Part shown: in pieces, positions 61,138 to 64,000 of the stretch
Position numbering within the stretch: position 1 is the stretch's first letter
How the letters are laid out: each line of letters starts with the position of its first letter
Assembly: GCF_031581065.1 (NCBI RefSeq)
Contig: NZ_JAVLBN010000010.1
Span: 5,148 to 69,147 of the forward strand
From: Salibacter sp031581065
GTDB lineage: Bacteria; Bacteroidota; Bacteroidia; Flavobacteriales_G; Salibacteraceae
Direction of reading: 5' to 3'
Length of the DNA stretch: 64,000 bases
Notes under the pieces: model-generated
Seen by the model: only the letters and a program-made list of their open reading frames with translations
What the model was told of the DNA's origin: nothing
Databases searched by the model: none
Position numbers and translations under genes: made by a program

Positions 61138-61800
61138 ATGGCAAACATTGCAGAAAATATTCAAAAGATCAAGTCAGAACTCCCTGATGATGTGACTTTA
61201 GTAGCTGTTTCAAAAACGAAACCGAATGAAGATTTGATGCAAGCCTATGATGCTGGTCAGCGTGTTTTTGGTGAAAACAAGGCACGTGAGATGGAGCAAA
61301 AACACGAGGAATTACCAAAAGATATCGAATGGCACTTCATCGGTCATTTACAGCGAAATAAAGTGAAATACATCGCGCCATTTGTTAAGCTCGTTCATTC
61401 GTTGGACAGTTTGCGACTCGCTAAAGAGATCAACAAACGAGCTAAAAATGAGGATCGAGTAATCGATTGTTTGGTACAACTTCACATTTCCGGTGAAGAG
61501 ACCAAATTCGGTTTTGATTACGATGAAGCTGTTGAGTTTTTACGGTCAGAACCATTGAAAGAGTTACAAAACATCAGGATTGTTGGTGCTATGGGAATGG
61601 CTTTACACACTGATGACGAATCAGTATTGAAAAAGCAATTTGGTGAATTGAAGTCTTTCTTCGATAAGATGAAAAAGGAATACGATCACTTCAAAGTCCT
61701 CTCAATGGGAATGACCAATGATTACGAAGTAGCAGTTGAAGAAGGAAGTAATATGGTGAGGCTTGGATCTTCGATTTTTGGACCGCGTAATTATGGTTAA
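61138..61800 (+). CDS. YggS/PLPBP family pyridoxal phosphate homeostasis protein
   Basis: 220 residues, normal length. The PLP lysine is in VTLVAVSKTKPNEDL; then FGENKAREMEQK, WHFIGHLQRNKVKYI, VNLVQLHI-type strand and GAMGMA; the end FKVLSMGMTNDYEVAVEEGS and MVRLGSSIFGPR are the phosphate-binding segments. A fold-III PLP carrier that balances vitamin B6 and amino/keto acids. Probably in one unit with the DUF1015 gene. Confidence 0.95.
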   Translation: MANIAENIQKIKSELPDDVTLVAVSKTKPNEDLMQAYDAGQRVFGENKAREMEQKHEELPKDIEWHFIGHLQRNKVKYIAPFVKLVHSLDSLRLAKEINKRAKNEDRVIDCLVQLHISGEETKFGFDYDEAVEFLRSEPLKELQNIRIVGAMGMALHTDDESVLKKQFGELKSFFDKMKKEYDHFKVLSMGMTNDYEVAVEEGSNMVRLGSSIFGPRNYG

Positions 61801-61877
61801 TGTTTAATCGTTTATTTGTTTAAGGTTTAATCTAAAGCTGAACTATCTGAAACCTCAACTCAATTAAAGCAATAAAT

Positions 61878-62978
61878 CTAATAGCCGAGTTTTTCCTTTA
61901 AATCCAGATCTATTTCGCCTTCAAACATTGACTTTGATCCTTCCACCCAGCTCTCAGTCTCTATGGGTGCTGCGACTTTTTTGTAGAGGTTTAAAGTTGT
62001 TTTTATAAACCACCCTTTATCATATATTTTTTTATCGTCTGGCCTGTGACCAAAATCCCGATTAAGCTGCATTTCCATTTTAGTTGGGAGACCAACATCA
62101 ATGTAGTCACTAAAAACTACTCGATAGAATGTTGACTTTCTTTGTTCACCAGCCCCCCAATAGTCTGTTAATTCTAAAAAACTGTTTGTGGTGACATCAA
62201 TAGTAGCACTCAGTGATATATCTTCATTTCTATCTCTCCCTATAATTTTAAACACAACGTGATTGTCCTCATCTAAAATTGTATCCGTTACTTCATAATC
62301 ATACCACCTATAAAAGGAAAAAGACAACATCTCATTAACTTTTGTAAAACGTGTCATCATTAAAAGTAAATTTACTCCTCCTATATCACCTCCGTTTTTC
62401 AATGAATCCACAGCTAATATTGTTACCCTTTCCTGAAACTCCTTAAATATTCCAACTTTTTCTTTTGGTGAATAACCAGTTATTACACAAGTGGCTTTCA
62501 TGAAGGAGGTATCTTTTAAATCATTACTAATAAGCAATTCCTCATATCCAGCAATAAAGCTCTGATCATTGTATTCTGTATCATTAAACTTCTTCACTGC
62601 ATCTTTGAATATTTCCTTTGCTGTCCTGGGTTTTGCACTAACTACAAATTCATTTAATTCAAGTTGTTTGCTTTCCATGTAGACAGTATCAGTGTTCATC
62701 AGTTTTGAAACTGCAACTTTGAGACTTTTATAGCCAATTACACTTATTGAAAATGTGTCACTTTTATCGAGGTTGAATTGAAATTTATATGTTCCTTGTT
62801 CTGATGATACAAATCCAATTCCTTGATTTGTGGTACTCGCAAAATGAACGAACGGAATGCTTTCTCTTGTGTCTTTGTCAATGACAACTCCTGAAAATTT
62901 AGTTGACTGGCTATAGGAATTAAAACAACTGAATAACAGGAGAAAAAGTAGAACAGCTAAAGGTCTTTTCATAATCAT
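61878..62978 (-). CDS. envelope protein with carboxypeptidase-regulatory-like N-terminal domain
   Basis: 366 residues. Hydrophobic signal (MIMKRPLAVLLFLLLFSCFN) that could be a lipobox or an ordinary signal ending YSQ. Residues about 27-105 are the CarboxypepD_reg-like fold (FSGVVIDKDTRESIPFVHFA, TFSISVIGYKSLKV), as in TonB-dependent receptors without the barrel. The rest is a beta-rich domain found with this fold in other Bacteroidota. No plug or barrel follows, so it is not a TonB receptor. Role unknown. Confidence 0.85.
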   Translation of the reverse strand: MIMKRPLAVLLFLLLFSCFNSYSQSTKFSGVVIDKDTRESIPFVHFASTTNQGIGFVSSEQGTYKFQFNLDKSDTFSISVIGYKSLKVAVSKLMNTDTVYMESKQLELNEFVVSAKPRTAKEIFKDAVKKFNDTEYNDQSFIAGYEELLISNDLKDTSFMKATCVITGYSPKEKVGIFKEFQERVTILAVDSLKNGGDIGGVNLLLMMTRFTKVNEMLSFSFYRWYDYEVTDTILDEDNHVVFKIIGRDRNEDISLSATIDVTTNSFLELTDYWGAGEQRKSTFYRVVFSDYIDVGLPTKMEMQLNRDFGHRPDDKKIYDKGWFIKTTLNLYKKVAAPIETESWVEGSKSMFEGEIDLDLKEKLGY

Positions 62979-63093
62979 GTCAAAATTAACGCAATACTAA
63001 ATTGCATATTATGTTACGATAATCAAATGGCTTGAAGAAACTTATTAAACAAAATAGCGTTGATTGACTCCTTTATTCGAATCATTATTTCAA

Positions 63094-63121
63094 TTGACAA
63101 CGAATATGATTCGTAGTTTTG
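63094..63121 (+). promoter_or_regulatory. promoter of the HEAT-like gene
   Basis: TTG at 63094-63096, a 17-bp spacer and TAGTTTTG at 63114-63121 followed by C. Both elements fit the Bacteroidota pattern; the ATG is 25 bp beyond. Confidence 0.65.
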
Positions 63122-63146
63122 CAAAAATTTACAGCGGAATATCAAG

Positions 63147-63701
63147 ATGAAAAAGCTTACAGCAACTCAGGAAAAGTCCAGACAAAAAAAACTCAAAAAG
63201 ATCACTGAAAAGCTTCAGAGTGACGATAACAAGGCTATTGTTTCGGCTCTGAAAGAAGTGAAAGAACACGGTGATGCTTCTATTATCCCATTCCTGATCG
63301 ATTTATATCTCAACAATCAAAACCAGGAAGTTCAGGATGAATTGCAAAAAGTGTTTTTCGGTTTGAATGATCAGGATGCTGTAAGGCCAATTCTCAATGC
63401 TGCTGAGCAAAACATTGAGAGTTACCAGCGTTCATTTTTACTATCGGCAATATGGGAGGCAGGTTTGAGTATTGATGAACACCTGGATCAATTGACAAAC
63501 ATTGCACTCAAAAGTGATTACATGTCAATGCTCGAGGCCGTTACGATCGTGGAAAACATGAAACGCCCAGATGAAGATGAACCTCTCAAGCGCAACATTG
63601 TAAAAGTAAAAGAACACTTGCTGGACAATCCTGAACAAGACGACAAATACAGGCTAACAGCCAGTTATTTAGAGATCTTAAGCGAGCAAATGGTGGGTTA
63701 A
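63147..63701 (+). CDS. HEAT-repeat-like protein, cytoplasmic
   Basis: 184 residues without signal or membrane segment. A basic N-terminus (KSRQKKLKKITEKLQ) leads into helical pairs typical of HEAT repeats: NKAIVSALKEVKEHGDASII, PFLIDLYLNNQNQEVQDELQ, AVRPILNAAEQNIESYQRSF, then LDQLTNIALKSDYMSMLEAV. It probably binds a protein partner. Function unknown. Confidence 0.82.
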   Translation: MKKLTATQEKSRQKKLKKITEKLQSDDNKAIVSALKEVKEHGDASIIPFLIDLYLNNQNQEVQDELQKVFFGLNDQDAVRPILNAAEQNIESYQRSFLLSAIWEAGLSIDEHLDQLTNIALKSDYMSMLEAVTIVENMKRPDEDEPLKRNIVKVKEHLLDNPEQDDKYRLTASYLEILSEQMVG

Positions 63702-63709
63702 AGAATGAT

Positions 63710-63734
63710 GCCACGAAGGCGCTAAGACACTAAG
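63710..63734. repeat. CCACGAAGGCGCTAAGACAC-type element next to a GxxExxY gene
   Basis: GCCACGAAGGCGCTAAGACA and the next five bases lie 18 bp outside the end of the GxxExxY gene. I recall this sequence as a widely scattered element near GxxExxY genes in diverse bacteria; here one copy is seen. Confidence 0.55.
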
Positions 63735-63751
63735 TATATCTTCAACAAGAT

Positions 63752-64000
63752 TCAATTTCTATACCTTTTAATCCCATTCTTAATTAAAGGAACGTTAAAA
63801 TTGATTAGGTAACCAAGATTTAAATCAGTGAGCTTTAAGTGGCTAATAATTTGTGATTCCCAAACCGGATTCACAATTTCAACTGCCTTTAACTCTACAA
63901 TCACCAGATTATTTATTAGCAAATCTAACCTGAGGCCTTCCTTAAACTCAATTCCGTCATAAACAATTGGAAGAGATATTTGGCGTTTCACTTCAAACCC
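63752..64000 (-). CDS. GxxExxY family protein, C-terminal part (5' end outside window)
   Basis: The frame is open from the window edge to the stop at 63752, about 82 residues, of which GFEVKRQISLPIVYDG and LRLDLLINNLVIVELKAVE are typical of the GxxExxY family (PD-(D/E)XK-like fold with the ExK of VIVELKAV). The N-terminal GxxExxY motif itself is outside the window. An in-frame GTG at 63991 is not the start. The family is linked to mobile or repetitive sequence in many genomes; its function is not settled. Confidence 0.85.
   Translation of the reverse strand, partial: GFEVKRQISLPIVYDGIEFKEGLRLDLLINNLVIVELKAVEIVNPVWESQIISHLKLTDLNLGYLINFNVPLIKNGIKRYRN

Larger units (their letters stand above)
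2518..61553. repeat. dispersed 10-bp signal GGNTCTGACC, at least 28 exact copies
   Basis: Start positions of exact copies. GGATCTGACC or its complement: 7857, 9492, 12150, 13561, 13854, 23511, 42824, 45453, 45858, 46302, 49079, 50868, 56338, 60565. GGTTCTGACC or its complement: 2518, 7202, 20977, 27049, 32269, 42898, 46553, 51548, 57844, 59827, 61544. GGCTCTGACC or its complement: 23211, 41275, 56305. The base after the final CC is A or G in 24 of 28. Fifteen are on the plus strand and thirteen on the minus. Twenty-five lie inside genes; 45453, 51548 and 59827 are intergenic. None occurs from 32279 to 41274, which includes the AT-rich block. Counting was by eye and could miss a few. Confidence 0.85.

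Noticed and set aside
2518..61553. Reading the GGWTCTGACC signal as Chi or KOPS
   Set aside because: Such signals are strongly biased to one strand over this distance; here the split is 15:13 and neither sense nor antisense to genes is preferred.
2518..61553. Reading the signal as a by-product of a conserved peptide such as GSD
   Set aside because: The sites code for at least six different peptides in different frames and orientations, and three lie outside genes.
61878..62978. TonB-dependent receptor
   Set aside because: The regulatory-like domain is present, but there is no plug and no long barrel; the protein is only 366 residues.
1..64000. CRISPR arrays, insertion sequences, rRNA or tRNA genes
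   Set aside because: I looked for regularly spaced repeats, transposase motifs, and T-arm sequences; only the tmRNA T-arm was found.

Overview
The window looks like chromosomal DNA from a member of the Bacteroidota, most likely Flavobacteriales. The evidence is a short primary sigma factor lacking region 1.1, TAnnTTTG-type minus-7 promoter elements with almost no Shine-Dalgarno sequences, type IX secretion (T9SS) parts and T9SS cargo (PorQ, a PorP/SprF protein, a PorE-like protein, type A and type B C-terminal sorting domains), a bacillithiol gene (bshB1), a DUF2723 membrane protein and an S46 dipeptidyl-peptidase. I cannot place it below order level.

Layout. 0-5.8 kb is housekeeping: the end of a class I aldolase gene, accD, rpsO, pnp, rpoD and rpe, with a tiny membrane-protein gene lodged between two copies of the rpoD 3' end. 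5.9-11.1 kb holds a secreted protein coupled to an OmpA-type lipoprotein, a saccharopine-dehydrogenase-like enzyme, the tmRNA gene ssrA and a thioredoxin-fold lipoprotein. 11.1-17.1 kb reads leftward: cmk, porQ, lon, a GlmU-like nucleotidyltransferase gene and rpmE2. 17.2-22 kb is a cell-surface block: a beta-helix lipoprotein, a PorP/SprF protein and a large PKD adhesin with a type B sorting domain. 22-28.3 kb carries a LuxC-type acyl-CoA reductase, serC, serA, a small transaldolase and a Sua5/YrdC gene. 28.3-34.6 kb carries a lytic transglycosylase, rfbC, a GT39-like membrane protein, hutI, a DUF2141 protein, a frameshifted membrane gene and a lipoprotein. 34.6-38.9 kb is AT-rich and accessory in look: an outer-membrane barrel, an orphan LytTR regulator, small unknown genes, two palindromes and a membrane protein with a putative cytoplasmic winged helix. 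39-42.2 kb is one gene for a rod-like protein of about 14 TPR/coiled-coil units. 42.3-64 kb returns to core and envelope genes: a 2OG-Fe(II) oxygenase, DPP7-type peptidase, SSS symporter, bshB1, PorE-like protein, queE, DUF2723 protein, two T9SS cargo proteins, hutH, hisS, DUF1015, YggS, a carboxypeptidase-regulatory-like protein, a HEAT-like protein and the start of a GxxExxY gene.

The most striking feature is not a gene. The sequence GGNTCTGACC (N = A or T in 25 of 28) occurs exactly at least 28 times on both strands, about one per 2.3 kb, against about 0.5 expected by chance. It lies in different reading frames, sense and antisense, mostly inside genes, and is missing from the AT-rich accessory block. 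It behaves like a genome-wide DNA signal, such as an uptake sequence or a site for a DNA-binding protein, and not like a protein motif.
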